Positions 1 through 6,061 are shown, counted from the stretch's first letter. The stretch: DNA of 6,076 nucleotides from Peptococcaceae bacterium UBA3937 (GCA_002385735.1 DGEB01000065.1:16901-22976), one strand, 5' to 3'. A program made the numbers and translations. Notes: generated by a model from the sequence alone, not told the origin.

Positions 1-1560
1 TTACTGGTTTGGGCCATTAACCACAAAAAAACCGTTATCGGGACAACGGCCATCTTATTCTTGATTAGCTGCGGGGTAATGGCTTTAGTGGGCATGGAAT
101 TCCTGCCGAAGCAGGATACCGGGCAATACACCATCAATATCACCTTGCCCAACGGGACGGCAGTACGGGAGACCCAGCGGGTCACCGACCTGGTGGTGAA
201 ATATATCCAGGAGGCGCCGGAACACGAGTGGTGCCTTTATGCTGTCGGAACAGGGGGAAACGTGATGAGTTCCACGGCCAGTTCCGAAAGCGCGATAGTG
301 ATGGGGCAATTGGTTAGCAAAGCGAAACGGACCCGCTCCATCGACGAAGTATTGGATGAGATCCGGAAGAAGTGCAACAGCATCCCCGGGGCGAAGATCG
401 AGATTTTAGGCACCGATATGAGCATGATAACCTCTTTAACGCCCATCCAGATTAATATCACCGGCGACAACCTGGATGTGCTCACCGCTTTTGCCGATAC
501 GGTGGCGGAAAAAGTAAAGGCGGTGGAAGGCGTCCGGGAAGTAAAGACCAGTCTCGAAGATGGCCGTCCGGAACTGGTGATTAAAATCAACCGGGAAAAA
601 GCGGCGCACTATGGCTTAAACAGCACGCAGCTTTCTTCCTTCTTATCTACGTCCATCAGCGGAACTACCGCTACGAAATACCGGAAGGCCGGGGAGGAAG
701 TGGATGTCCGGGTGATCCTGGATGAAAGATACCGGAGCAACCTGAACGAATTAGCCGCCTTGACGATTGTGTCTCCAACGGGAGCTTTGGTGCCGCTTAG
801 TGATATTGCTACTTTGTCGCAAACTACCGGGCCAACTCAGATTGTGCGGGAAAACCAGTCCCGGCAGGTGACGGTGACCGGGCAAATCAGCGGCCGGGAT
901 CTGGCCAGTGTAATCAGGGATATTCAAGCGTCCTTGTCCGGGCTCAGCATCCCCTACGGGGTGCAAATGGAATACAGCGGGGCCAATGAGGAAATGATTG
1001 AGGCCTTCCAGGATTTGGCGCTGGCTCTGATTTTGGCCATCCTTTTAGTATATATGATTTTGGCGGCGCAGTTTGAAGGATTATGGACTCCTTTTATCAT
1101 TATGTTTGCCCTCCCGCCCACTTTAATCGGCGTGGCCTTCTCCCTGTTTTTCATGGGGCAAACCTTGAATGTTCCTTCTTTTATCGGGGTGATTATGCTG
1201 GCGGGGATTGTGGTTAACAACGCCATTGTTTTGGTGGACTATATTAACACCTTACGGGAGCGGGACGGGATGAGTTGTATCGACGCGGTTTTAAAAGCGG
1301 GCCCCATTCGTTTAAGGCCCATCCTCATGACTACTCTTACCACGGTTTTGGCTTTAATCCCCACCATGTTTGCCACCGGAGAAGGGGCGGAGCTTTCGGC
1401 TTCGATGGCTTCGGCCGTGGCCGGTGGGCTGACCTTTTCCACCTTAATCACCTTGGTTCTGGTCCCCTGTGTTTACATTCTGTTTGACAATGCCCGGATG
1501 CGGTTCAGACGGAGAAGGCGCCAGGAAGGGACGGAAAAGCCCCTGGCCGGTGTGGAATAA
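1..1560 (+). CDS. RND efflux transporter, C-terminal half (5' partial)
   Basis: This is the inner-membrane, proton-driven pump subunit of an RND exporter (AcrB/HAE-1 type, as in the Gram-positive SwrC group), moving drugs or lipophilic compounds. The frame is open from base 1 with no stop, so the gene begins upstream. A TTG at 61 lies inside the family's TM7 and is not a start. The 519 visible residues match the second half of a roughly 1,030-residue protein. TM7 is at about residues 8-30, followed by the FLPKQDTGQ motif that typically opens the second periplasmic loop. A porter/docking region runs to about 330, and TM8-TM12 lie at about 336-360, 362-384, 391-415, 436-458 and 464-497. An arginine-rich cytoplasmic tail ends the protein. 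TM10 reads GIVVNNAIVLV, with Asn406 at the place of the AcrB proton-relay lysine (Lys940). The TM4 aspartates would be upstream. A membrane-fusion adaptor gene is expected before it but is not visible. A TetR gene follows in the same direction. The family is certain, but the substrate cannot be read. Confidence 0.94.
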   Translation, partial: LLVWAINHKKTVIGTTAILFLISCGVMALVGMEFLPKQDTGQYTINITLPNGTAVRETQRVTDLVVKYIQEAPEHEWCLYAVGTGGNVMSSTASSESAIVMGQLVSKAKRTRSIDEVLDEIRKKCNSIPGAKIEILGTDMSMITSLTPIQINITGDNLDVLTAFADTVAEKVKAVEGVREVKTSLEDGRPELVIKINREKAAHYGLNSTQLSSFLSTSISGTTATKYRKAGEEVDVRVILDERYRSNLNELAALTIVSPTGALVPLSDIATLSQTTGPTQIVRENQSRQVTVTGQISGRDLASVIRDIQASLSGLSIPYGVQMEYSGANEEMIEAFQDLALALILAILLVYMILAAQFEGLWTPFIIMFALPPTLIGVAFSLFFMGQTLNVPSFIGVIMLAGIVVNNAIVLVDYINTLRERDGMSCIDAVLKAGPIRLRPILMTTLTTVLALIPTMFATGEGAELSASMASAVAGGLTFSTLITLVLVPCVYILFDNARMRFRRRRRQEGTEKPLAGVE

Positions 1561-1625
1561 GGGAAGCGGCCGGAGCTGAGCAGTACCACCGAAAGGGAAT
1601 CATAAAACAGGAGCGTGAATAAAGC

Positions 1626-2237
1626 ATGGCGGAAAAAAGAGGGCCCTCCAAACGGCAATTAATCATCAAGGCTGCCCTGGAAAGTTTTTCCCGCAAAGGC
1701 TTTCATAAAACTAAAATGGAAGAAATTGCGCTTTTGGCCGGCATCGGCAAAGGCACGGTCTATGAGTATTTTCCTGGCAAGGCCCAGTTGTTCCAGGAGG
1801 TTTTACAGGAGGGTATGGAGCTTTTTGATACCATGCTGCGGGAATGTGTGAGCCAGGAGAATACGACCGCGGCCAAGTTAGAAAGTATTGCTCAACAAAG
1901 CATTCTTTTGTGGCAGCGTTACCAGCCTTTGGCGCGTAATGTCCTGTTGGAAAATACCAATTTTGATAAAGAATTTCGGAAAGCCTTGCAGGAAAAGCAT
2001 TTGCAATGGTTGCGCTATATTGAAAGCGTGCTGGAGGAAGGAATAAGCAAGGGCGAAATCAGGGATATTAATAGTACCCTTTTGGCCCGCCTTTTTTACG
2101 GCGGGATGGGGATGATTGTGTTTCCCGAAGGCAATCCCCACGTGCTGTCCAGGGAGAGAATTGCCGAACTGGCCGCCCAAACAGTGGATTATTATTTGCG
2201 CGGGATCCGGAAAAGCAGTACAACAAATAACAATTAA
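1626..2237 (+). CDS. TetR/AcrR-family transcriptional regulator
   Basis: This is a 203-residue one-component regulator, typical in size for the family. Residues 13-59 form the TetR N-terminal DNA-binding domain. Its helix-turn-helix spans about 29-56 and includes the family signature MEEIALLAGIGKGTVYEYF and a following K-x-x-LF. Residues 65-195 are the helical ligand-binding and dimerisation domain, which is too variable to name a ligand. The tail is polar (Ser/Thr/Asn-rich). The ATG at 1626 is preceded by AGGAG at 1609-1613 with a rather long 12-base spacer, and no better start is seen. The 65-base gap after the RND gene shows no terminator, so the two are probably co-transcribed. By family habit it would repress the pump operon and itself from an operator upstream of the window until a pump substrate binds. 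That role is inferred from adjacency only. Local repressor is more likely than activator or global regulator. Confidence 0.9.
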   Translation: MAEKRGPSKRQLIIKAALESFSRKGFHKTKMEEIALLAGIGKGTVYEYFPGKAQLFQEVLQEGMELFDTMLRECVSQENTTAAKLESIAQQSILLWQRYQPLARNVLLENTNFDKEFRKALQEKHLQWLRYIESVLEEGISKGEIRDINSTLLARLFYGGMGMIVFPEGNPHVLSRERIAELAAQTVDYYLRGIRKSSTTNNN

Positions 2238-2259
2238 ATAACAAAAAAGAGCCTTTTCA

Positions 2260-2273
2260 CTTGCGTCCGCAAG
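2260..2273. repeat. Palindrome downstream of the TetR gene
   Basis: CTTGCG, a 2-base centre TC, then CGCAAG form a perfect 6-bp inverted repeat 22 bases after the TetR stop codon. With A2259 bulged, the arms extend by TTC (2256-2258) pairing GAA (2274-2276). No T-run follows on the + strand, so it is not a classical intrinsic terminator. It could be a transcript 3'-end hairpin, a protein-binding site, or chance. The rest of the 2238-2357 spacer shows no supported gene. Confidence 0.4.
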
Positions 2274-2355
2274 GAACATCAGCCCTAAAACACAGAAGAA
2301 TTTTGGCACTCTAAGGGCAGACGAGCCTCCAAAATGTAATAAAAAATAAAAATGT

Positions 2356-2427
2356 TATTGACATTGTTAATCAAATCGCGGTAAAGTAATATTTAATGGA
2401 TGAAAAATCTTTTGATATTGACATTGT
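2356..2427. repeat. 12-base direct repeat in the carboxyltransferase leader
   Basis: The sequence TATTGACATTGT occurs exactly at 2356-2367 and again at 2416-2427, 60 bases apart start to start. The first copy contains the consensus -35 hexamer TTGACA of the likely promoter. The second lies in the transcribed leader and overlaps an inverted repeat, CATTG-TCG-CAATG (2422-2434). It may be a duplicated regulator site or promoter remnant. The second copy has no good -10 hexamer at proper spacing. Confidence 0.5.
2358..2392 (+). promoter_or_regulatory. Sigma-A-like promoter for the carboxyltransferase gene
   Basis: A perfect -35 TTGACA at 2358-2363 is followed after 18 bases by TAAAGT (2382-2387, 4 of 6 matches to TATAAT). 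An overlapping alternative is TTGTTA (2364-2369), 17 bases, then TAATAT (2387-2392). Either would start transcription near 2394-2400, giving a leader of about 60 bases before the GGAGG-preceded ATG. The spacer is AT-rich, as expected. The assignment is by eye and the exact start site is uncertain. Confidence 0.55.
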
Positions 2428-2448
2428 CGCAATGAATCTTGACGTAAT

Positions 2449-2453
2449 GGAGG
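2449..2453 (+). promoter_or_regulatory. Ribosome binding site that fixes the carboxyltransferase start
   Basis: GGAGG lies 8 bases before the ATG at 2462. The frame is open further upstream, with in-frame ATGs at 2396, 2432 and 2447, but none of those has a comparable site. The 2396 ATG would fall almost on the predicted transcription start. The protein motif order also fits a start at 2462, because the family's DTTWRDGHQS motif then sits at residues 10-19. Confidence 0.85.
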
Positions 2454-2461
2454 TCGTAACA

Positions 2462-3868
2462 ATGACAGCAAGGAAAGTCGGCATTACTGACACTACTTGG
2501 CGGGACGGGCATCAATCTTTGTTGGCGACGCGGATGAAAACGGAGGACATGTTGCCGATCGCCGCGAAAATGGACCAAGTAGGGTTTCATTCGATGGAAG
2601 TATGGGGTGGGGCGACCTTTGACACTTGTATGCGGTACTTGAACGAGGACCCCTGGGAAAGGCTGGACAAGATTAAGCAGGTGCTCAAAAACACCAAAAC
2701 CCAGATGCTTTTGCGGGGGCAAAACCTGGTGGGATACAGGCATTATGCCGATGACGTGGTGGAGGAGTTCATCAAAAAAGCGGTGGCGCACGGGATGGAT
2801 ATTTTCCGCATTTTTGATGCCATGAACGATGTCCGTAACCTGCAAAAAGCGATGGAAGTGGCTAAAAAAGAAGGAGCCCATGTTCAAGCCACCATTTCAT
2901 ATACGATTAGTCCGGTGCATGATTTGCAATATTTTTTAAAGTTGGCTCAGGATCTGGTGGATCTGGGTGCGGATTCGCTTTGTATCAAGGATATGGCGGG
3001 GATTTTGAAACCTTATGCCGCCTTCGAACTGGTCGGTGAATTGAAAAAAAGATTCCAGCTACCGGTGCAGATGCATTCCCATTATACCAGCGGCATGGCC
3101 TCGATGATGTACCTGAAAGCCATTGAGGCGGGGGCCGATGTAATCGATACGGCTATTTCCACGATGGCTTTAGGCACTTCCCAGCCGGCAACGGAAACCA
3201 TGGTGGCCACTTTAGAGGGCACACCCTATGATACCGGTTTAAATCTGGAGCCTCTTTCGGAAATCGCGGCCTACTTCAAGGAAGTGCGGAAGAAATACCG
3301 GGATTATGACGTTTATAAAGACGGGGTGGACGTCAATGTCCTTTTATATCAGGTCCCGGGCGGGATGCTTTCGAACTTCATTTCCCACCTGCAGCAGCAG
3401 AATGCCCTGGACAAGCTGCCGGATGTACTGGCGGAGGTTCCCCGGGTGAGGGAAGAATTGGGTTATCCGCCCCTGGTTACCCCTACCAGTCAAATTGTGG
3501 GGACCCAGGCCGTTCTGAACGTTTTAATGGGGCGCTATAAGATGGTGACCACGGAAGTACGCAACTACATGCGGGGGCTCTATGGGGCTACCCCGGCTCC
3601 GGTTGACGAGGAAATCCGCAAAATGATCATCGGTGAGGAAGAACCGATTGAGGGCCGGGCAGCCGATTTAATTGAGCCGCATTTACCCACTGCCCGGAAA
3701 GAAATCGGGATGTACCTGCAAAAGGAAGAGGACGTCCTTTCTTACGCCATCTTCCCTCAGGTTGCCAAAAAATTTTTAGAGGAGCGTTATGCCGGCAAAT
3801 GCGGAGTGGATTTTGCTTTGGCCCGGCAGAATGAAGCCGAGACAGGGGCCCAGGTTTATCCCCTCTAA
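2462..3868 (+). CDS. oadA: Biotin-dependent carboxyltransferase subunit (oxaloacetate decarboxylase alpha / pyruvate carboxylase B / 5S family), no biotin domain
   Basis: This enzyme moves CO2 between oxaloacetate (or pyruvate) and biotin carried on a partner protein. It acts in the cytoplasm, or docked to a membrane sodium pump if it is OadA. The protein is 468 residues. Residues 1-270 are a TIM-barrel carboxyltransferase with DTTWRDGHQS (10-19), WGGATFD (48-54), FRIFDAMND (115-123), CIKDMAGIL (174-182) and MHSHYTSG (204-211). The visible metal site is Asp15, His205 and His207 with active-site Lys176, in the same spacing as Vibrio cholerae OadA (Asp17, Lys178, His207, His209). Residues from about 290 form the conserved PYC/OADA C-terminal domain. 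The chain stops there, so the usual biotinyl domain (AMKM motif, proteins near 590 residues) is absent and a separate carrier must exist. It is monocistronic, with its own promoter and terminator, and no carrier, ATP-dependent carboxylase or pump genes lie nearby. Whether it is OadA, PycB or transcarboxylase 5S cannot be settled, so the symbol is a family label. Confidence 0.88.
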   Translation: MTARKVGITDTTWRDGHQSLLATRMKTEDMLPIAAKMDQVGFHSMEVWGGATFDTCMRYLNEDPWERLDKIKQVLKNTKTQMLLRGQNLVGYRHYADDVVEEFIKKAVAHGMDIFRIFDAMNDVRNLQKAMEVAKKEGAHVQATISYTISPVHDLQYFLKLAQDLVDLGADSLCIKDMAGILKPYAAFELVGELKKRFQLPVQMHSHYTSGMASMMYLKAIEAGADVIDTAISTMALGTSQPATETMVATLEGTPYDTGLNLEPLSEIAAYFKEVRKKYRDYDVYKDGVDVNVLLYQVPGGMLSNFISHLQQQNALDKLPDVLAEVPRVREELGYPPLVTPTSQIVGTQAVLNVLMGRYKMVTTEVRNYMRGLYGATPAPVDEEIRKMIIGEEEPIEGRAADLIEPHLPTARKEIGMYLQKEEDVLSYAIFPQVAKKFLEERYAGKCGVDFALARQNEAETGAQVYPL

Positions 3869-3891
3869 AAGAAATGTAAAAAACAGGATGG

Positions 3892-3920
3892 AAGAAGTGA
3901 GCAAAAAGCTCACTTTTTTT
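3892..3920 (+). terminator. Intrinsic terminator after the carboxyltransferase gene
   Basis: An 8-bp perfect stem, AAGTGAGC (3895-3902) and GCTCACTT (3908-3915), encloses an AAAAA loop. A run of seven T (3914-3920) starts inside the descending arm and continues as ATTTT. Further A-T pairing at the base is possible. It sits 26 bases after the stop codon and separates this gene from the two-component pair. Confidence 0.93.
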
Positions 3921-3957
3921 ATTTTACAGGAAGAAAATGAATATTCTTCGTAGTCAA

Positions 3958-3987
3958 GCAGGAAAAAAGTCCTTTCGAAGCGAATAA
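3958..3987 (+). promoter_or_regulatory. Candidate SigH (Spo0H) promoter for the sensor kinase operon
   Basis: GCAGGAAAA (3958-3966), then 12 bases, then AGCGAATAA (3979-3987) match every fixed position of the Bacillus subtilis SigH consensus RnAGGAwWW - 11 or 12 bases - RnnGAATww. Transcription would start near 3994, about 55 bases before the kinase ATG and downstream of the preceding terminator, which is the right place. No convincing sigma-A -35/-10 pair is seen in this spacer. The rest of the spacer (3921-4049) is AT-rich and holds no supported gene. The match is by eye and depends on the organism having SigH. Confidence 0.5.
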
Positions 3988-4049
3988 TAAGTTAAATAAA
4001 GATTAATTTTAAATAATAAGACTATTTAAGGGGAAATTGAGGCGAAGGA

Positions 4050-5039
4050 ATGGATCTAATTGCAATCGAAAAAAGCCGGGATCAAATCTTCGAAATTGTT
4101 GAAAATACTCGTTCTGAAACGGACCGCCTGCGTGAGGAATTAGCCCAGATCAAGGCTAGTGTCACCTACGACAAGGCCGGCGAGCTTCAGGCGAACCTGG
4201 CTTCCCTCCACGAGCGGGAAAAACAGTTGAAACTGCGTCGCGATGAGCTGGAGCGTAGCTTAAAAAAGCTGGAACAAACCATTCATAAAGCCGAAAATCT
4301 GATAACCCAGATTGGGGTTGTTTTTGAACATCTGGAAGGAAACATGAAGGATCTTCATAAGCAGTTGGGGAAAGCCCTGCAGCAACGCCAGTTGGCTCCG
4401 AAAATCATTGAGACGCAGGAAGAAGAAAGAAGGAGAATTGCCAGGGAAATCCATGACGGGCCGGCCCAGTCCATGGCGAATATCGTTTTAAGAGCGGAAA
4501 TCTGTGGAAAAATGCTGGGCAACGAGCGGCCGGAAGTACGGCAGGAATTATCCGAACTAAAGGATTCCGCCCGGAAAAGTTTGCAGGAAGTGCGGCGCAT
4601 CATTTTTGACTTGCGCCCGATGGGGCTTGATGATTTGGGCTTGTATGCGGCGGTTACCCGTTATATCGAAAACTTTAAAGGAAGACATACCGAGTATGAA
4701 ATTGAAAGCAAATTCGTTGGGTCACGGCAACGGTTGGATTCACTGGTTGAAGTTGCACTATACAGAATTATTCAGGAGGCGATGCAAAATATAGTGAAAC
4801 ATGCGCAGGCGAAAAAAATCAAAGTAGTGATTGAAAACGACAAGAAACAGCTTACAGTAAGGGTAATTGATGACGGTAAAGGCTTTGCGGTGGGAAAAAA
4901 CTTTCAACAGCCGAACCGGGAAAACTATGGCTTGCTCGGTATGAAGGAACGGATGGAAGCGATCGGGGGACGGCTTAACATTTTATCTGAGGAGGGTAAA
5001 GGCACGGAAGTTCTGGCGGTTCTGCCATTAGACCAATAA
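4050..5039 (+). CDS. degS: DegS-like cytoplasmic sensor histidine kinase
   Basis: This kinase autophosphorylates on histidine and passes phosphate to the response regulator encoded next. The 329 residues contain no membrane span or signal peptide, so it acts in the cytoplasm. Residues 1-120 are a charged, coiled-coil DegS-type sensor region. Residues 124-190 are the HisKA_3 dimerisation and phosphoacceptor domain, with the H-box RREIAREIHDGP-like motif centred on His135 (REIHDGPAQ). Residues 230-328 are the HATPase domain: N-box with Asn247 (QEAMQNIVKHA), G1 box Asp274-Asp275-Gly-Lys-Gly278, and G2 GLLGMKER (294-301). B. subtilis DegS is about 385 residues, so this is a shorter relative with all catalytic boxes intact. 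The ATG at 4050 has GAGG (4039-4042) 7 bases upstream. It forms an operon with the regulator 35 bases downstream and may be driven by the SigH-like promoter. Orthology to DegS rather than another NarL-partner kinase is likely but not proven. The signal is unknown. Confidence 0.88.
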   Translation: MDLIAIEKSRDQIFEIVENTRSETDRLREELAQIKASVTYDKAGELQANLASLHEREKQLKLRRDELERSLKKLEQTIHKAENLITQIGVVFEHLEGNMKDLHKQLGKALQQRQLAPKIIETQEEERRRIAREIHDGPAQSMANIVLRAEICGKMLGNERPEVRQELSELKDSARKSLQEVRRIIFDLRPMGLDDLGLYAAVTRYIENFKGRHTEYEIESKFVGSRQRLDSLVEVALYRIIQEAMQNIVKHAQAKKIKVVIENDKKQLTVRVIDDGKGFAVGKNFQQPNRENYGLLGMKERMEAIGGRLNILSEEGKGTEVLAVLPLDQ

Positions 5040-5041
5040 TT

Positions 5042-5065
5042 AGTTTTAAAGGAGTTTTAAAGGAG
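5042..5065 (+). repeat. Tandem duplication of the response regulator ribosome binding site
   Basis: AGTTTTAAAGG occurs twice back to back (5042-5052 and 5053-5063) and is followed by AG, giving two AAAGGAG Shine-Dalgarno sequences at 5048-5054 and 5059-5065. The second is 9 bases from the TTG start at 5075, a normal spacing. The first is 20 bases away, too far for that start. A GTG at 5065 lies 10 bases from the first site but is followed by one codon and a stop. The duplication lies within the 35-base gap between the kinase and regulator genes. Confidence 0.85.
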
Positions 5066-5074
5066 TGGTTTAGA

Positions 5075-5731
5075 TTGAAAACTTCAAAAATTCGTGTTGT
5101 CATCATCGATGATCATCCATTGGTGAGGGAAGGGATAAAAAAACTACTGGAATTTGAAGAGGATATCGAGGTTTTAGATATGGCCGGCGACGGGCAGGGA
5201 GCGATTAATATCGCACGGAAATTAGTACCCGATGTCATTTTAATGGATATCAACATGCCGGGAACCAACGGGATCGAAGCGACCAAAGTAATTAAACGGG
5301 AATTCCCCCAGATTGGCATTGTCGCTCTAACTGCCCATGAGGAAAAGGATTATGTTTTGGATTTAGTGCGGGCCGGGGTCTCCGGATACGTGTTGAAGGA
5401 TATTTGTCCGGAAAAACTGGTGGAAACGATCCGGGAAGTAGCGCAAGGGCGTTCCGTGATCGATCCCAGTATCACCAAGTTGCTTTTTACCGAGGTCAAC
5501 CGGATGACGAAACCTCAAAACCGGGAAGAAGGAAAAGCCATCACCAGCCGGGAAATGGATATCCTGAAACTCCTGGCCCGTGGCTTAAGCAACAAAGAGA
5601 TTGCCAGTGAACTGTCGATTAGTGAGAAAACGGTTAAGAACCATATTACGAGCATTTTCCGCAAAATAAAGGTGGAGGACCGGACCCAGGCGGTGTTATA
5701 CGCCGTAAAACACCATCTGGTGGAATTATAA
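5075..5731 (+). CDS. degU: DegU-like NarL/FixJ-family response regulator
   Basis: This is a DNA-binding regulator phosphorylated by the adjacent kinase. The protein is 218 residues. Residues 5-121 are the receiver domain with the acidic pair Asp12-Asp13, phosphoacceptor Asp58 (in LMDINMPG), Thr86 and Lys108 (GYVLKD). All canonical switch residues are present. A linker runs from about 125 to 154. Residues 155-216 are a LuxR-type helix-turn-helix with the signature SNKEIASELSISEKTVKNH (172-190) and a C-terminal DRTQAVLYA, close to B. subtilis DegU (DRTQAVVVA). The start is TTG at 5075, chosen because AAAGGAG ends 9 bases before it and the receiver domain begins directly after. It is co-transcribed with the kinase and ends at an intrinsic terminator. 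DegU-type regulators control exoenzymes, biofilm and motility in Bacillus, but the regulon here is unknown. DegU identity is likely. Other NarL-family members remain possible. Confidence 0.91.
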   Translation: MKTSKIRVVIIDDHPLVREGIKKLLEFEEDIEVLDMAGDGQGAINIARKLVPDVILMDINMPGTNGIEATKVIKREFPQIGIVALTAHEEKDYVLDLVRAGVSGYVLKDICPEKLVETIREVAQGRSVIDPSITKLLFTEVNRMTKPQNREEGKAITSREMDILKLLARGLSNKEIASELSISEKTVKNHITSIFRKIKVEDRTQAVLYAVKHHLVEL

Positions 5732-5738
5732 TCCATTC

Positions 5739-5764
5739 CCCCACCGAAAAAGGTGGGGTTTTTT
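5739..5764 (+). terminator. Intrinsic terminator after the two-component operon
   Basis: CCCCACC (5739-5745) pairs with GGTGGGG (5752-5758) around a GAAAAA loop, giving a 7-bp GC-rich stem followed by six T (5759-5764). It lies 7 bases after the regulator stop codon, so it ends the kinase-regulator transcript. Confidence 0.95.
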
Positions 5765-5773
5765 CTTGTCCGC

Positions 5774-5802
5774 TTGTGACATTTTCTTGCTCCTGGCATA
5801 AA
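5774..5802 (+). promoter_or_regulatory. Weak sigma-A-like promoter candidate for the small membrane protein gene
   Basis: TTGTGA (5774-5779, 4 of 6 consensus matches) is followed after 17 bases by CATAAA (5797-5802, 4 of 6). It sits just after the terminator and would start transcription near 5809, about 25 bases before the ATG and just before the ribosome binding site. The placement is sensible but the hexamers are poor. Confidence 0.35.
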
Positions 5803-5833
5803 GTAATGGCACAGGGTAAGGGGAGTGGAGAAA

Positions 5834-6061
5834 ATGGGAGAATTGATCCTATTCTTTGTGGTCGTGGTGTATTTTTGTTATGGCCTTTATGCTCTTTACA
5901 GGGAAAGCGGGCAACCCTTCCTCCGGCTTATCAGGGACTTAGGTCACCGTATGACCATAGGATTTAAGGACCAATTTTCTAGGACCGAGAAGAATAAACA
6001 AATTAGGACTAATTTAGCAAAGCGGGCAGGAACAATGGATAATAGTAATTTGTCAAAATAG
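5834..6061 (+). CDS. Small single-span membrane protein, function unknown
   Basis: This is a 75-residue protein I do not recognise. Residues 4-22 are an uninterrupted hydrophobic stretch (LILFFVVVVYFCYGLYALY) that would make one membrane span or an uncleaved signal anchor. The remaining 50 or so residues are hydrophilic and rich in Arg and Lys, so by the positive-inside rule the tail should face the cytoplasm. There is no cleavage site, lipobox or Cys pair motif. The ATG at 5834 has AAGGGGAG (5818-5825) 8 bases upstream. An in-frame GTG at 5825 would overlap that site and is less likely. The gene stands alone after the two-component terminator. The shape fits a small membrane regulator or anchor, but that is inference. 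The reality of the gene is supported by the ribosome binding site and the clear hydrophobic/basic division. Confidence 0.65.
   Translation: MGELILFFVVVVYFCYGLYALYRESGQPFLRLIRDLGHRMTIGFKDQFSRTEKNKQIRTNLAKRAGTMDNSNLSK

Noticed and set aside
61..63. TTG as start of the RND protein
   Set aside because: The frame is open to base 1 and the preceding 20 codons encode the beginning of TM7. The gene is truncated by the window edge, not started here.
1878..2309. Antisense open frame of 143 residues over the TetR gene
   Set aside because: It has no family signature, and the sense frame is an intact TetR protein. It is a coding shadow.
2364..2383. Rex-like half site TTGTTAA upstream of the carboxyltransferase
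   Set aside because: The second half site (TTAACAA) is missing at the required spacing.
2393..2887. Antisense open frame of 164 residues over the carboxyltransferase 5' end
   Set aside because: It lies opposite highly conserved enzyme motifs, and its composition (His/Pro/Phe-rich) is typical of an antisense shadow.
3973..3979. Spo0A-box-like TTTCGAA within the SigH-like promoter spacer
   Set aside because: It differs from TGnCGAA at a fixed position and is only 7 bases long, so it cannot be supported.
3937..3987. 16-codon frame with an upstream AGGA in the spacer before the kinase gene
   Set aside because: It is too short to judge, and it overlaps the SigH-like promoter, so it would precede the predicted transcript start. 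It is probably chance.
5776..5967. Overlapping open frame in the region of the small membrane protein
   Set aside because: It starts before the predicted transcript start, has no ribosome binding site and lacks the clear hydrophobic/basic pattern of the other frame.
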